Numbered from the stretch's first letter, positions 18,077 through 29,007 are shown. The stretch: DNA of 64,000 nucleotides from an uncultured Caldilineaceae bacterium (GCA_951813625.1 CATOTS010000001.1:1-64000), one strand, 5' to 3'. Program-made: numbers and translations. Notes: generated by a model not told the origin, from the sequence alone.

Positions 18077-19080
18077 TTGACTCTCTCCGTTTTCTCCTGA
18101 TTGACACAGGCGCTCGGTCGAATTGTCACGCCACCTGTGCCTGTCGTGCGGCTGCATTTCTGGGGCTACCGGGAGATTCTCAATACATCGCGGTCGCCGT
18201 GGCATTCGCAAATCGAAGATTATCCGGTTTGACCTTCTTCAACTTGCCAATGCGGGCGAAAACAGGCTTGGCAACAGTTGCTCAAGGGTGCAACTCTCGT
18301 TCCGCCTGGGCCCGAAGAACTTGCGGCTCTTGCATAGCGGGTGACGGCTGAAACCGTCGACATCGGCGCCGCCCCGTCTCATGCACTTTGGGGGCTAAAG
18401 GAAAGTTCATCTTATCACGATCCAGGGCGGCTTTCAATCGAAGTTGCTTCAACGCTCGTACGCAAAAGCGAGGGTTCTATCCGGATCGGAGGCGCCAATA
18501 ATACACTGGTAAGCGTTAGGAAAAGGCGGGGTGAGAGAAGGTTTTGGCCCTGAGAACCCCGCCAAAATTGGTATTCGATGATTGGTGGGCGGAATGCCTA
18601 CGATTCAGCTACGGCGCCTGAAACGCCCGCGAATCAAGGGAATCCGAAGGAAAGTGGGCGGCGTCAACCTGCGGCAGCCGGCGGCGGGTGGGCATCGGCA
18701 GGCGCTGCGAAGTGGGACAGGGGGAGGGCCTGCTGGAAGGTTTCGGGGCCGGAGGCCTCCAAAGAGATGGCATCGTGAGAGCGAGAGATTGGACGCTGGC
18801 AAACCCTCAGAAAAGTCCACGAATTAACACGAATTGACACGAAGAAAGCCCATTGTCGATTGTCGCTGCGTTGGGCGGCTGTCACTGCGTTGGGCGGCTG
18901 ACCGGCCTCTCGCTGCCGATACGGACACAGGTGGGTTGAAAGGAAGAGGAAGAGGACGGGTGCGCTGCCGCGGGGTCGACACTCGGCAATATCGTGGTCC
19001 AAAGGGGATTCAGTTCAGATGGGGATGGGGAGGAGTTTTAGAGAAGCTATGGGAGAAGAAGGAAGGGGGCGAACGGCAGA
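18077..19080. other. Long intergenic stretch with short repeats, no recognisable gene
   Basis: About 1 kb without a supported gene. It contains the CACGAATT-type repeat and a 19-bp tandem repeat (18816-18900), and reads like decayed, repeat-rich DNA. The open frames on both strands have no recognisable domain. The upstream part (18077-18200) should hold the promoter of the CarD-like gene, but no clear -35/-10 pair was seen. Confidence 0.5.
18816..18900 (+). repeat. CACGAATT short repeats and a 19-bp direct repeat
   Basis: CCACGAATTAACACGAATTG is followed by ACACGAAG, resembling the CCACGAA blocks inside the array at 1-665. Immediately after, two nearly identical 19-bp units (GTCGCTGCGTTGGGCGGCT and GTCACTGCGTTGGGCGGCT) lie head to tail. 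This may be a relic of the same repeat family. Confidence 0.6.
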
Positions 19081-19695
19081 TCAGGTTTGTTGGTAACCGC
19101 GCCACAGGAGAAATGTGGCCAGGCCGCGCCAGGGACGCCACTCTTCGGCTATGGCGTCCATTTCGCGCTTGCTGGGCCGGTCGTCAAGCCTCTTCACTTT
19201 CTGGGCGCCGACGATGACGCCGAGGTCGCTGGCGGGCCACGCATCCGAGCGGCGGAGGGCGAAGAGCAGATAGATTTCAGCGCTCCACGCGCCGATGCCT
19301 GGCAGCGCTGTCAACTCGGCGCGCACTGTGTCGTCGTCGCTGCGGCCCAAACGGTCGAGATCGAGCCGCTCTTCGACGAGCGCAGTGGCCAGGGCGCGTC
19401 CGTAGCGTGTCTTTTGGCGGCTGAATCCGATCGAGCGCAGCTTTTCGTCGTCAAGCGTAAGGAATGCGGCCGGCTGTGGCGGTCCGATGGCGGCGCAAAG
19501 TTTGTTGTACATGGCGGCTGCAGCAGAACGAGAGACCTGCTGGCCGAGGATGATTTGCAGAATGGTGGCGAAGCCAGGCGGCTGTCGGCGCAGCGTCGGC
19601 GGGCCGAACTGATCCACGATTCGGGCAAGATCGGCGTCTCGGGCTGAAAGGTAGGCGAGGCCTTCGGCCATTGTTTCATCGCTCAAAATGATCAT
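19081..19695 (-). CDS. DNA-3-methyladenine glycosylase (AlkA-type, HhH-GPD family)
   Basis: A 204-residue base-excision repair glycosylase lacking the N-terminal AlkA domain. It has ILQIILGQQVS, an iron-sulphur-free helix-hairpin-helix LTALPGIGAWSAEIYLLFAL, and the catalytic Asp in WPASDLGV. The C-terminal WRPWRGLATFLLWR segment is characteristic of AlkA-like proteins. It removes alkylated purines from DNA. GAGGAA precedes the ATG at 19695. It lies 46 bp after the amidohydrolase stop, on the same strand. Confidence 0.9.
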   Translation of the reverse strand: MIILSDETMAEGLAYLSARDADLARIVDQFGPPTLRRQPPGFATILQIILGQQVSRSAAAAMYNKLCAAIGPPQPAAFLTLDDEKLRSIGFSRQKTRYGRALATALVEERLDLDRLGRSDDDTVRAELTALPGIGAWSAEIYLLFALRRSDAWPASDLGVIVGAQKVKRLDDRPSKREMDAIAEEWRPWRGLATFLLWRGYQQT

Positions 19696-19740
19696 TGGTT
19701 CCTCGGCGTAAAGGTGGAATGCAGGGGCTGCGCCACAAGG

Positions 19741-21120
19741 TCATGGCATGTTTCCCGGGGCCGCCAGCGTGCGATGCAGGTAGCGGCCGCCATCGGGACT
19801 GCCGACGAACTCTTCGTCGCGCACGAGCACATTGCCGCGTTGCAGGACAGTGCGGGGCCAGCCCTCCAACTTCATGCCTTCGAAGGGAGTCCAGCCGGCG
19901 GTCTCGTGAAGCGTTGCCGGGCGCAGCGTCTTGGCCCGTTTCGGGTCGAAGAGGACGATGTCGGCGACCTGACCGGGCTGCAGCGCGCCGCGGTCTGTGA
20001 TCCCCATGCGGCGGGCGGGGGCCGTGCAGCAGGCTGACACCCACCTGGTCAAAGCCAGGTCCTGTTCGTTGACGCCGAAGTGGTGCACGAGCGCCAGCCG
20101 CGGTTCAATTCCGGGCAGGCCGCCGGGCACGTCGGCGAACGATGATTTGTGTTTTTCGGCGCGCGTCCAGGGGCAGTGGTCGGTGCTCACAATTTCCAGG
20201 GCGCCTTCGCCCAGGCCGCGCCACATGGCTTCCTTGTCGGCGGCCCGGCGGAGGGGCGGCGCGCAGATGAAAAGGTGGCCGTCGGCCCGGGTGAGATGCT
20301 CGTCTGCGGTCAGCAGTAGATAGTGCGGGCAGGTCTCGGCGGTGATGTCATATCCCTTTGCGCGTGCGGCGTTCACCTCGGCCAGCGCGCCGGCGGCGCC
20401 GACGTGAAATATGTGAAGGGGACAGCCGACGAGGGCGGCGATCTCTGCGGCCCGCTGGACCGCGCTCGCCTCCAACCGGGCGGGGCGTGTGCGTTCATGC
20501 CAGATTGGAGCCGACTGTCCGGCGGCGACTGCATCTGCGCGCAGCGCGTCGAGGAGCGGGCCGGTCTCGCTATGCAGGACGACGCCTCCTCCGGCTGCGG
20601 CGACGGCGCGCATCACGGTCCAAAGGGCGACATCATCGAGCATCATCCGTTCATAGGCCTGGTAGAGCTTGAAAGTGGCGCATCCTGCCGCAACGGCAGC
20701 AGGGATTTCGCGCAGCCGTTCGGCCGACGCGGCGTGCGAGGCGGGGATGGTCAAGTGCAGGCCGTAGTCCACGGCCGCGCTGCCGTCGGCCTCGGCGCGA
20801 CGCTGTTGATAGGCATCGATCAAAGGTTGTTCCGGTTGGGGGTCGATGAAATCGATGACCGTGGTCGTGCCGCCGCAGGCAGCGGCGACAGTGCCGGTCT
20901 CAAAGCTGTCGGTGCTGGTCAGTCCGTTCAACTGCATTTGCAGGTGCACGTGGCAGTCCACGCCGCCGGGGAGCACGAGGCAGCCGGATGCGTCGATTGT
21001 ATGTGCGGCGTTCAGGTTTTTGCCGATGGCGGCGATGCGGCCGCGATCGATGGCAAGATCGGCAAACACAGGGCCAGAGGGAGCGATCAGCCGCCCGTGC
21101 CTGATTGCCAGCTCATGCAT
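19741..21120 (-). CDS. Dihydroorotase/hydantoinase-like cyclic amidohydrolase
   Basis: A 459-residue metal-dependent amidohydrolase. It has the HxH metal site in DCHVHLQMQ, the likely carboxylated Lys in ATFKLYQAY, later His residues in VVLHSETG and IFHVGAAG, and the catalytic Asp in STDHCPW. The sequence layout fits dihydropyrimidinase, hydantoinase, allantoinase and class I dihydroorotase about equally; the GNVLVRDEEF C-terminal ending is typical of hydantoinase or dihydropyrimidinase. The gene overlaps the nitroreductase gene upstream by 8 bp. Ring opening of a pyrimidine or hydantoin in the cytoplasm is the likely reaction. The pyr genes of this window lie about 11 kb away. Confidence 0.85.
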   Translation of the reverse strand: MHELAIRHGRLIAPSGPVFADLAIDRGRIAAIGKNLNAAHTIDASGCLVLPGGVDCHVHLQMQLNGLTSTDSFETGTVAAACGGTTTVIDFIDPQPEQPLIDAYQQRRAEADGSAAVDYGLHLTIPASHAASAERLREIPAAVAAGCATFKLYQAYERMMLDDVALWTVMRAVAAAGGGVVLHSETGPLLDALRADAVAAGQSAPIWHERTRPARLEASAVQRAAEIAALVGCPLHIFHVGAAGALAEVNAARAKGYDITAETCPHYLLLTADEHLTRADGHLFICAPPLRRAADKEAMWRGLGEGALEIVSTDHCPWTRAEKHKSSFADVPGGLPGIEPRLALVHHFGVNEQDLALTRWVSACCTAPARRMGITDRGALQPGQVADIVLFDPKRAKTLRPATLHETAGWTPFEGMKLEGWPRTVLQRGNVLVRDEEFVGSPDGGRYLHRTLAAPGNMP

Positions 21121-21727
21121 AGTCGGGATGGGGCGCGCCCCATGTGCCGCTGAACACCTGCTCGGACAGCGGGTTGCGGCTGCGGGGGGTCAGTTCGCGG
21201 TCGCGTATCTCCTCCGGCAGGACTGACGGGTCGGCCAGATAGCCGACCGCGGCGGAGACGACCGGTTCGAATCCTGCGGGGATTGCGAGGGCTTCCCTGG
21301 CCATGTCTCTGCGAAAACCGCCCATCTGATGGATATAGAGACCGTTAGCCAGCGCCTGAATCGAGAGGTGTGCCATGGCCTGACCGACATCGTAGTGGGC
21401 GTAGGGGTTGGCGCGCCCGGCGTTCTCCGGTTTTGGCTGGGTCACGGCGATGAGGAGGAGGGAGGCGTGCTGCGCCCAGATCTGATTTCCCTCCATCAGG
21501 GTGCCGAGAATGCGGGCGAATCCCTCGCTGTCGCGGTGGCGCTCGGCGACAACGAAGTGCCAGGGCTGCAGATTGCGGGAGGAGGGCGCCCAACGGGCTG
21601 CTTCGAACAGGCTGCCAAGCACATCGGGCGGGATGGCGCGATCGGCAAAGGCCCTGGGGCTCCAGCGGGAGGCCAGGAGCTCATGGATAGGAAAGGCGGT
21701 GATTGCACGTTTGTCCGGGATTGGCAC
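21113..21727 (-). CDS. Nitroreductase family protein
   Basis: A 204-residue FMN-dependent nitroreductase-fold protein. It has the FMN-binding SRWSPRAFADR and ARWAPSSRNLQPWHFVV near the N-terminus, and NGLYIHQMGGF and VSAAVGYLAD further on. I start it at the GTG at 21727, preceded by AGGAGA at a good distance; the longer frame upstream overlaps the ManA coding region. It overlaps the amidohydrolase start by 8 bp, and its start lies 17 bp after the ManA fusion stop. The substrate is unknown; reductases of this family act on nitro compounds, quinones or enones. Confidence 0.85.
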   Translation of the reverse strand: MPIPDKRAITAFPIHELLASRWSPRAFADRAIPPDVLGSLFEAARWAPSSRNLQPWHFVVAERHRDSEGFARILGTLMEGNQIWAQHASLLLIAVTQPKPENAGRANPYAHYDVGQAMAHLSIQALANGLYIHQMGGFRRDMAREALAIPAGFEPVVSAAVGYLADPSVLPEEIRDRELTPRSRNPLSEQVFSGTWGAPHPDYA

Positions 21728-21744
21728 GGAGTTTCTCCTGGAGA

Positions 21745-24027
21745 TCAGTGTGGTTGGATGCGAAGCAGGACGCAGTCGTCCTCGGCCTGGAACTCGAATG
21801 CTCCCAGAGCGGCCGGAAGGAGCAGCCAGGAAACGGCTTGTAACGCGACAGGCACGCCGGCCCAGCGGAGGGTTGCGCTGCCGGATAGGGCGGCCCAGAT
21901 TTGGAAGGTGTCGCCGGCGCAGATGTCGGACCAGTTCGAGCCGGGACGTCCGGTCAGTCGTTCGACCTGAAAGTATGGGCAAGCGGTCGGCGTTCCAGCA
22001 GGGGAGCGGAAGGCCGGCGGGGAGGGGCCGCCAATTGTACGCAGGTCCGAGAGTAGCTCGCGCGTCCATCCCTCGGGAGACGGCAGGACAGGCGGCCGGG
22101 CAATTTCGAGCTCTGTCATGCCCCAGTCGATGACGTCCAATGCCTGGCGGATGTGCAGCGGCCGCGCAGTGCCGTCGGTACTGGTGCGGCCCCAATCGTA
22201 AAGGCGGTACGTCGTGTCGCTGTTCTGCTGGATCTCGGCGACAATTGCGCCGGGCCCGAGCGCGTGGACTGTCCCCGCGGGCAGATAGATTGCGTCGCCG
22301 GCGCGGATTGACACGCGGTGGAGCAGCGGCTCGATGGCGCCGTCTGCGGCGGCCTGCGACAACAGCGCGCGGTCGACGCCGTCCTTGAGGCCATAGATCA
22401 GCTCGGCGCCGGGTTCGGCGTGGAGGATGATCCACAGCTCGGTTTTGCCCAGGTCTCCGGCATGCTCACGGGCGTATGTATCGTCAGGGTGCACCTGGAC
22501 TGACAACCAGCGGGTGGAATCAAGAAGTTTGACCAGAAGCGGAAAGTTCGGGGACCGAGCGTCCTGACCGATCAGCCGCTCGCCAAGATGTTCGGTCAGC
22601 ACGTCGAGCGGGTACCCGGCGAGGGGCCCGGACGCGACTTTCGACTGGCCGTGAGAGTGGGCGGCAACTTCCCAGCTTTCGGCCACGATGCCCGGGGGGA
22701 TCTTCCGGCCCAGCTTGGTTCCAAGGTTGCGGCCTCCCCAGATATAGTCCTTATAGACCGGCTCGAAGGAGAGCGGGTATATCTGGGGCGTGAGGATTGG
22801 CGGCTGATCTTGGGGGGAAAACTTACCGGCCGAAGAGTCCGCCTGGCTGCTGCCTTGTTCGCTCCCGGCAGCATTCACTTCCCGGATTTCATCTTCACCC
22901 GGAAAGGGAGACAGGTCGAGCATCTTGTGCCAGGCGTAATTGCCCAAGATGCGAATTGAGGCGACCACGGGCGCTGCCAGGATCGCGCCAAGCAGCCCGG
23001 CGAGGGAGGCGCCCATGATTACGCTGACAAGGACGAGCAGCGGGTGAAGGTTGAGTGCGCCGCCGACGATGCGAGGGACGAGCAGCGTGTTTTCGATCTG
23101 CTGGATCACGACCATTACCACTGCCACCGCCAGTGCGAACTGAAGCGGCGTCATGCCGAAGGCGTGGCTGCTCTGGAAAAAGGCGACAAGAATTGCTGCG
23201 CCGGCGCCGATGAGCGGGCCGACGAGCGGCAGGAACTCCATGGCGCCGGAGAGCAGCCCAAGGCCGAGCGCGTTGTCCACGCCCATGGCGCCCAGCACGA
23301 CGCTGACCAGCGCGAACATCACCAGGGCAAGCAGGGCTTGTCCGCGCATGTAAGCCGCCCATACCTGGCTGATGCTGGTTGTAAGGCGCTCAGCGTCCTG
23401 ACGATAGCCAGGCTTTTGGGCAAAGTTACCGATCATGCCGCTGATGCGGGGCAAATCTATGGCAATGTAGATGGAGATTAGGAAAATCAGAAAGACCTGG
23501 CCGAGGACTGCGACAGTGCCGGTGACAACGGTGGCGGCGAGACTGCCTCCGCGACTGAGAATGGGCTGGAGCAGACCGAAGGCCTGGCCGAGCAGCTCTT
23601 CCCAGCCGGGCAGTTGGGGTATGAGACTGGCGACGGGCAAGGTCAGCGGGCCAATCGAAAGGCTCTCGGGCAACTGTGTCAGCAGCGTCTGCAGCTGGGC
23701 TACGGCGTCGTCAAACCAACCGGGCAGCCGGCCGGAGAGGTCCATTGCCTGCTGAAAGGTCGTAACTCCCACGAGCGAAAAGGTCGCGACAACAATGAGA
23801 GCCAAGACGAGGTATACCAGGAGAACCACGCCGACGCGATTGAGAGGCGTGCGGCGGTCGATGAACGAGATCGGCGGGTTGAGAAGATAGGCCAGAAGTC
23901 CGGCCAGCACGACCTGCTGCAAGAGGCTGCGAAAAACCCAAACCAGCAGGCAGAAGAGCGCCAGTGCGGATACAGCAACGATTGCTTTTGTCGTCGTGTT
24001 CCAGGGCGGGGACGTTGAACGCGCCAT
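21745..24027 (-). CDS. AI-2E family transporter fused to mannose-6-phosphate isomerase
   Basis: A 760-residue protein with two unrelated parts in one uninterrupted frame. Residues about 15-372 are an AI-2E (PerM-like) membrane protein with seven or eight hydrophobic segments, MEFLPLVGPLIGAGAA and the conserved QQIENTLLVPRIVG. A Ser/Gln-rich linker (373-412) leads to a class I phosphomannose isomerase (413-760) with zinc ligands Gln511 and His513 in QVHPDD, Glu530 in KTELW and His588 in LPAGTVHALG, then DWGR. A GTG at 22878 could start the isomerase separately, but it has no ribosome site. ManA interconverts mannose-6-P and fructose-6-P. The membrane part could be a carrier for a sugar or signal; no physiological link is proven. 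Confidence 0.85.
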   Translation of the reverse strand: MARSTSPPWNTTTKAIVAVSALALFCLLVWVFRSLLQQVVLAGLLAYLLNPPISFIDRRTPLNRVGVVLLVYLVLALIVVATFSLVGVTTFQQAMDLSGRLPGWFDDAVAQLQTLLTQLPESLSIGPLTLPVASLIPQLPGWEELLGQAFGLLQPILSRGGSLAATVVTGTVAVLGQVFLIFLISIYIAIDLPRISGMIGNFAQKPGYRQDAERLTTSISQVWAAYMRGQALLALVMFALVSVVLGAMGVDNALGLGLLSGAMEFLPLVGPLIGAGAAILVAFFQSSHAFGMTPLQFALAVAVVMVVIQQIENTLLVPRIVGGALNLHPLLVLVSVIMGASLAGLLGAILAAPVVASIRILGNYAWHKMLDLSPFPGEDEIREVNAAGSEQGSSQADSSAGKFSPQDQPPILTPQIYPLSFEPVYKDYIWGGRNLGTKLGRKIPPGIVAESWEVAAHSHGQSKVASGPLAGYPLDVLTEHLGERLIGQDARSPNFPLLVKLLDSTRWLSVQVHPDDTYAREHAGDLGKTELWIILHAEPGAELIYGLKDGVDRALLSQAAADGAIEPLLHRVSIRAGDAIYLPAGTVHALGPGAIVAEIQQNSDTTYRLYDWGRTSTDGTARPLHIRQALDVIDWGMTELEIARPPVLPSPEGWTRELLSDLRTIGGPSPPAFRSPAGTPTACPYFQVERLTGRPGSNWSDICAGDTFQIWAALSGSATLRWAGVPVALQAVSWLLLPAALGAFEFQAEDDCVLLRIQPH

Positions 24028-24052
24028 CTGATCTTTCTAGCCTCTGGCCTGC

Positions 24053-26479
24053 CTAAAGGACCTTCAAATTGGTCCGGGAGGCCATAAATTTCTTGACGCC
24101 CAAACCCTGAAATGCGATCGATACTTCCTCTTCGCCGCCGATCACGATGCTATCGATAACCGTACCCACGCCGAACTTGGGGTGCTCGACGCTCTGGCGG
24201 CGTTTGAATTGCGTTTCCGCTTCGGAAACAGCGGTCCGGCGGCGGATGGGTCTTCCTTTTGACCAGTCTTGTTGGCGGCGTTCTCCCCGGTCGGAGGAGA
24301 TTCCCCTGCTGCTCCTGAAGCCGGTCGAATCCTGCGTGACGCTCGATTCTTCCCGCCAACTGCTGAAGGCTGCCTGGCCATCCAGCCAGCTGGTTGAGCG
24401 CTCATATTCGGCCGCATGACGCCTCTGACGATCGACTTTTCCCTGCAGCAGATTGGCGGGAATCTCGTCGAGGAAGCGGCTGGTCCCTTGATGTTCGCTG
24501 TTGCCCCACATACTCCGCAATATGGCATGGATCAGGTAGAGCCGGCGCTGTGCGCGGGTGATGCCGACGTAGGCCAGCCGGCGCTCTTCTTCGATCGCTT
24601 CATCGTCATCGCTGTTCAGACTGCGCGAATGGGGAAGCAGCCCCTCCTCCATGCCGACCATGAAGACGACAGGGAATTCCAGCCCTTTGGCGGTGTGCAG
24701 CGTCATCAAAGTCAGGGCGTCCTGGCTTTCGTCGAGGTCGTCCTGTTCGCTGACGAGGCTGATCTCCTCGAGGAAGAGCCCGAGCGGATCCTGCCCAACT
24801 TCCAGTTCGCCGAGGCCGGGTCGATATTGGGCAGCGACGCCTCGCAACTCGTCGATGTTTTCAAATCGTTCCTCACCTTCTTCGCTACCGTCGCGCAGGC
24901 GGTCGAGGTAGCCGCTCTCGGTTAGAATCAGGTCGATGAGCGTGGCGACACTCTCGTAGCTGCCCTGAGCGGCGATCTCTACCCAGGACGCCAGAGGCTT
25001 ACAAAAGCTGACAAGCGCATTGCGGGCGCGAGTGCTGAAAGGTGGGGGCAAAATTGTGTTACGCGAAATGTTCGGAGAATCTGAGCCGCGTGCGTCCTCT
25101 TCCTTCTCCAGGAGAAACTGCAAGGCAGCCCATTCGCTGATAGCGGACGAGGCGGCCCATGCCTTCAGTTCGGCGTAGGTGCGTTGGCCGATTCCGCGCG
25201 GCGGTTTATTGATAATCCGGTCAAGCGCCACTGTGGCCGAAGGGTTGTGAACAAGGCGCAGATATGCCAGCACATCCTTGATTTCGAGGCGCTCGTAGAA
25301 GCGGGTCGCCCCAACCAGGCGGTAACGCACGCGCCGGCGCACGCATGCTTCCTCAAGCGCGCGGCTTTGCGCGTTTGTGCGGTAGAGAACGGCCGCCCCT
25401 CCAAGTCCCAGTCCGCTGCGATCGCTCAACCGAACGGCCTCGTCGAGCACAAAGTCCGCCTCGTCGACTTCGCTGAAGGCTTCATGGACAGTCACCATGG
25501 GGCCGGCGCCGCTGTCTGTGTGCAGTTCCTTGGGCGTGCGATTCGCATTTTGGGAAATGACGGCGTTGGCGACATCGAGGATGCTCTGCGTGCTGCGGTA
25601 GTTCTGCTCTAACAGAACGACTCTTGCCGCGGGATAGTCACGACGGAAACGCAAAACGTTGCGATAGTCGGCGCCGCGGAAACGGTAGATCGACTGGTCT
25701 TCGTCGCCGACAACAAAGATGTTGTTCCTGCCCTCAGGAGCGCCAACCAAGAGAGCCGCCAAATCGTACTGTGCCGTGTTTGTATCCTGGAACTCGTCGA
25801 CCAGCACATACCGCCACTTGTTCTGATACCGACGCCGTATCTCTTCGTTCTGACGCAGGAGCAGGACGGCGTGCATCAGCAGGTCGTCGAAGTCCATTGC
25901 GTTGTTTTTGTGCAGTTGCTGCTGGTAGCGGACGTACACTCGGTCGCAGATTTCCTGCATGTAGCCATCGGCCTGCACGGCTTCGGGCGTAACGAGGGCA
26001 TTCTTCCAGTTGCCGATCTGTCCCAGCATTGCCCGGGGATTGAATTGCTTTTCGTCAAGGCCCATTTCCTTGAGAATTTCGCGAATGAGAGTCAGCTGGT
26101 CGGCGCTGTCGTAGATAACCCAGTTGCGTTGGAAGCCGACTGAATCCACTTCGACGCGCAGGACGCGTGCGCAGACGGAGTGGAACGTGCCGATGGTCAG
26201 ACCACCAAGGTTTGGTCGGCGCCCGGGTTCTGCGGGCGGGAATTTGTGCCCGATCATCGCAACAACGCGCTCGGCCATCTCGCGGGCAGCCTTATTGGTA
26301 AATGTCACCGCGAGAATATGCCAGGGATCGATATTCCGTTCTTCAATCAGATAAGCGATGCGGCGGGTGAGGACGCGCGTCTTGCCCGAGCCCGGGCCTG
26401 CCAGCACCAGCACCGGCCCTTCGGTGGCGCGAACGGCCTCTTCTTGTTGCGAATTCAGTTCGGAGAGTATTTGGGACAT
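24053..26479 (-). CDS. pcrA: UvrD/PcrA family ATP-dependent DNA helicase
   Basis: An 808-residue superfamily 1A helicase. It has the Q motif LNSQQEEAVRATEG, Walker A GPGSGKT (28-34), FTNKAAREM, LVDEFQDTN, VGDEDQSIYRFRGAD, the QNYRST segment, TLHTAKGLEF and GITRAQRRLYL. The C-terminus carries a Tudor-like FGVGTVIDSIVIGGEEE domain found in PcrA-type enzymes. It unwinds DNA 3' to 5' in repair and replication restart. The stop is 25 bp from the transporter fusion start. The ATG at 26479 begins a normal PcrA start. Symbol is by family resemblance; uvrD would be equally fair. Confidence 0.93.
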   Translation of the reverse strand: MSQILSELNSQQEEAVRATEGPVLVLAGPGSGKTRVLTRRIAYLIEERNIDPWHILAVTFTNKAAREMAERVVAMIGHKFPPAEPGRRPNLGGLTIGTFHSVCARVLRVEVDSVGFQRNWVIYDSADQLTLIREILKEMGLDEKQFNPRAMLGQIGNWKNALVTPEAVQADGYMQEICDRVYVRYQQQLHKNNAMDFDDLLMHAVLLLRQNEEIRRRYQNKWRYVLVDEFQDTNTAQYDLAALLVGAPEGRNNIFVVGDEDQSIYRFRGADYRNVLRFRRDYPAARVVLLEQNYRSTQSILDVANAVISQNANRTPKELHTDSGAGPMVTVHEAFSEVDEADFVLDEAVRLSDRSGLGLGGAAVLYRTNAQSRALEEACVRRRVRYRLVGATRFYERLEIKDVLAYLRLVHNPSATVALDRIINKPPRGIGQRTYAELKAWAASSAISEWAALQFLLEKEEDARGSDSPNISRNTILPPPFSTRARNALVSFCKPLASWVEIAAQGSYESVATLIDLILTESGYLDRLRDGSEEGEERFENIDELRGVAAQYRPGLGELEVGQDPLGLFLEEISLVSEQDDLDESQDALTLMTLHTAKGLEFPVVFMVGMEEGLLPHSRSLNSDDDEAIEEERRLAYVGITRAQRRLYLIHAILRSMWGNSEHQGTSRFLDEIPANLLQGKVDRQRRHAAEYERSTSWLDGQAAFSSWREESSVTQDSTGFRSSRGISSDRGERRQQDWSKGRPIRRRTAVSEAETQFKRRQSVEHPKFGVGTVIDSIVIGGEEEVSIAFQGLGVKKFMASRTNLKVL

Positions 26480-26559
26480 TTCGAGAGTTGCTCAGGCGGC
26501 CGCGATGCTTGGCTGGCAGGTGGGTTTCGGGGCGTCTGCGGCGGCGGGAGATGTGGCGA

Positions 26560-27642
26560 TCACCACTCCTCCAACTGAAAGCTTTCCCCGTTGAGGAAGC
26601 GAACGTAGCTGTCGTGGCGCTCGGCTGAAATGTAACCGTCTTCCACTGCCTGGCGCACCGCGCATTGAGGTTCGTGGTCGTGCGTACAGTTGGGAAAGTG
26701 GCAATCGTTGACGTACGGCTTCATTTCAATGAAGTAGAAGGCGAGGCTGCCCTGATCGATCTCGTACGGCGCAAGCTCGCGGATGCCGGGGGTATCGGCG
26801 ATGAAGGTCTTGTCACCTATTGGCAGGCGAAAGAGCTGCGCGCCGCGCGTCGTGTGCCGGCCTTTTCCTTCGAAATTGCGCAGATCCCCGACGCGCAGGT
26901 TCAAGCTTGGATCTATGGCGTTGATGAGAGCGCTCTTGCCCACACCGCTGGGCCCGGTGACCACAGTTAATTTGTCGAGCAGCAGGTCGCAAAGCTGACC
27001 GAGGCCGGGGGATGGCGCGATCTCTGCGGAATCGTGGTGTCGTACGGCCTCCCCGCCCTGAGTGGCGCTGACATAGAGGAGCGGATAGCCCAACTCTTCG
27101 TAGACGCGAAACTTGCTGCGGGCCGCTTCGAGGCCGGTCAAGTCGATCTTGTTGATCGCGATGGCGGCCGGAAGTTCGTTGGCCTCGGCGATCGCCAGAA
27201 AGCGGTCCAGCATTCGCAGATGCGGCTCCGGATCCCGCACTGAGAAAACGACCAGTACCTGGTCGGGGTTGGCTATAATTACGTCTTCCGCCGGCCTGGT
27301 TGAACCTGGCAGCTGACGGCTCAGCGTGGAATCACGCTCTTCGACCGAATCGATCAGTCCGGTACGTTTACGTTCCAGAACGACATGCACACGGTCGCCG
27401 ACTGCAACAAGCGTCAGGTCCTTGGTTCGCTCCTGGAGGAGCCGCCCGCGCACGCGGCAACTGATCACTCTTTCGTCCGCGGTGGTTACATCAAAATGAT
27501 GTCCGCGGGCGCGCGTCACGATGCCGGCGACGGTCCGTTCCCGTTTTTTCTTTGCCTTTGGCTTGGTTTTGGCAGGGGCGTCGAAGTAGTCGTCCTCGAA
27601 GACTTCATCCCATCCTTCGTAGGCTTCGGGATTTCTGGGCAA
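26560..27642 (-). CDS. rsgA: Ribosome biogenesis GTPase RsgA
   Basis: A 360-residue circularly permuted GTPase. The motif order G4-G1-G3 is visible: NKIDLTG, then [12 protein letters not shown], then DTPGIREL. An N-terminal OB-like domain precedes it, and the zinc-knuckle [16 protein letters not shown] follows at the C-terminus. RsgA helps 30S ribosome maturation. The start is TTG at 27642, with AGGAGATAAC directly upstream. The N-terminus before the OB fold has an extra acidic and then Lys-rich segment (about 10-38). It may be co-transcribed with the helicase, 80 bp downstream. Confidence 0.93.
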   Translation of the reverse strand: MPRNPEAYEGWDEVFEDDYFDAPAKTKPKAKKKRERTVAGIVTRARGHHFDVTTADERVISCRVRGRLLQERTKDLTLVAVGDRVHVVLERKRTGLIDSVEERDSTLSRQLPGSTRPAEDVIIANPDQVLVVFSVRDPEPHLRMLDRFLAIAEANELPAAIAINKIDLTGLEAARSKFRVYEELGYPLLYVSATQGGEAVRHHDSAEIAPSPGLGQLCDLLLDKLTVVTGPSGVGKSALINAIDPSLNLRVGDLRNFEGKGRHTTRGAQLFRLPIGDKTFIADTPGIRELAPYEIDQGSLAFYFIEMKPYVNDCHFPNCTHDHEPQCAVRQAVEDGYISAERHDSYVRFLNGESFQLEEW

Positions 27643-27770
27643 GTTATCTCCTGGGCGCGTTTTAGGAGCAGTTGTTGCACGCCGGCTGAAGGCGCGCCGT
27701 CATCGCTACAAGTGTATCAACTCGTAAGGCCATTTTGCAACTCGACGGCCTAAACGCAAGGCAGCGCGAG

Positions 27771-28499
<729 letters not shown>

Positions 28500-28731
28500 T
28501 GATTTCCAGCCGTAATTGCAGAAGGAGAACTTGCAATGCAAGGGGTTTTAGGCTTAGCCCGCCGTCTGAGTCGAAACTGGACGCTACGAACAACGTCCCG
28601 GCCACAGGTTCCGCAAGCGGACCGTTCAACGCCGCTCAAGCTACGTCAGCCGTGAAGGTCGTCTTTCCGCCGCCTCTGGCTAAGCCCAGGGCCGCGTCAT
28701 TCAAATAGTAATTTCGGACGATGTCCTGATC

Positions 28732-28854
28732 CTACTGCTCCCAGCCTTCCCTATAGGTGTACACCGTCCGCAGTCGCCTGTCTTCATAGTTGTACACCTC
28801 TTCTTTCACTGCTTCGCAGTAGGGGCAGGGATTAAGTGAGCGTTCATCGATCAA
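28732..28854 (-). pseudogene. Short zinc-knuckle-like fragment, possibly a remnant
   Basis: A 40-codon frame opening with TTG reads NPCPYCEAVKEEVYNYEDRR and then RTVYTYREGWEQ before TAG. The CPYC pair and the well-formed, charged beta-like sequence look protein-like, unlike shadow frames. There is no ribosome site, a stop lies just upstream, and the second CxxC pair expected of a zinc ribbon is missing, so it may be the end of a decayed gene or a very small protein. Confidence 0.25.
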
Positions 28855-29007
28855 TCGTCAAAAGGGCGTTCTCGCCGGCTCTCCCCTCATGTGCACGTGC
28901 CCCAAATGTTCACGTGATTCTCACCCGTGCGGTCTGCCCTCCTGCTATCATAAAATGGTTCATTCACGAAGCTCCCGGCGTCAGCTCAATCAGCCGCTGC
29001 CAATATC

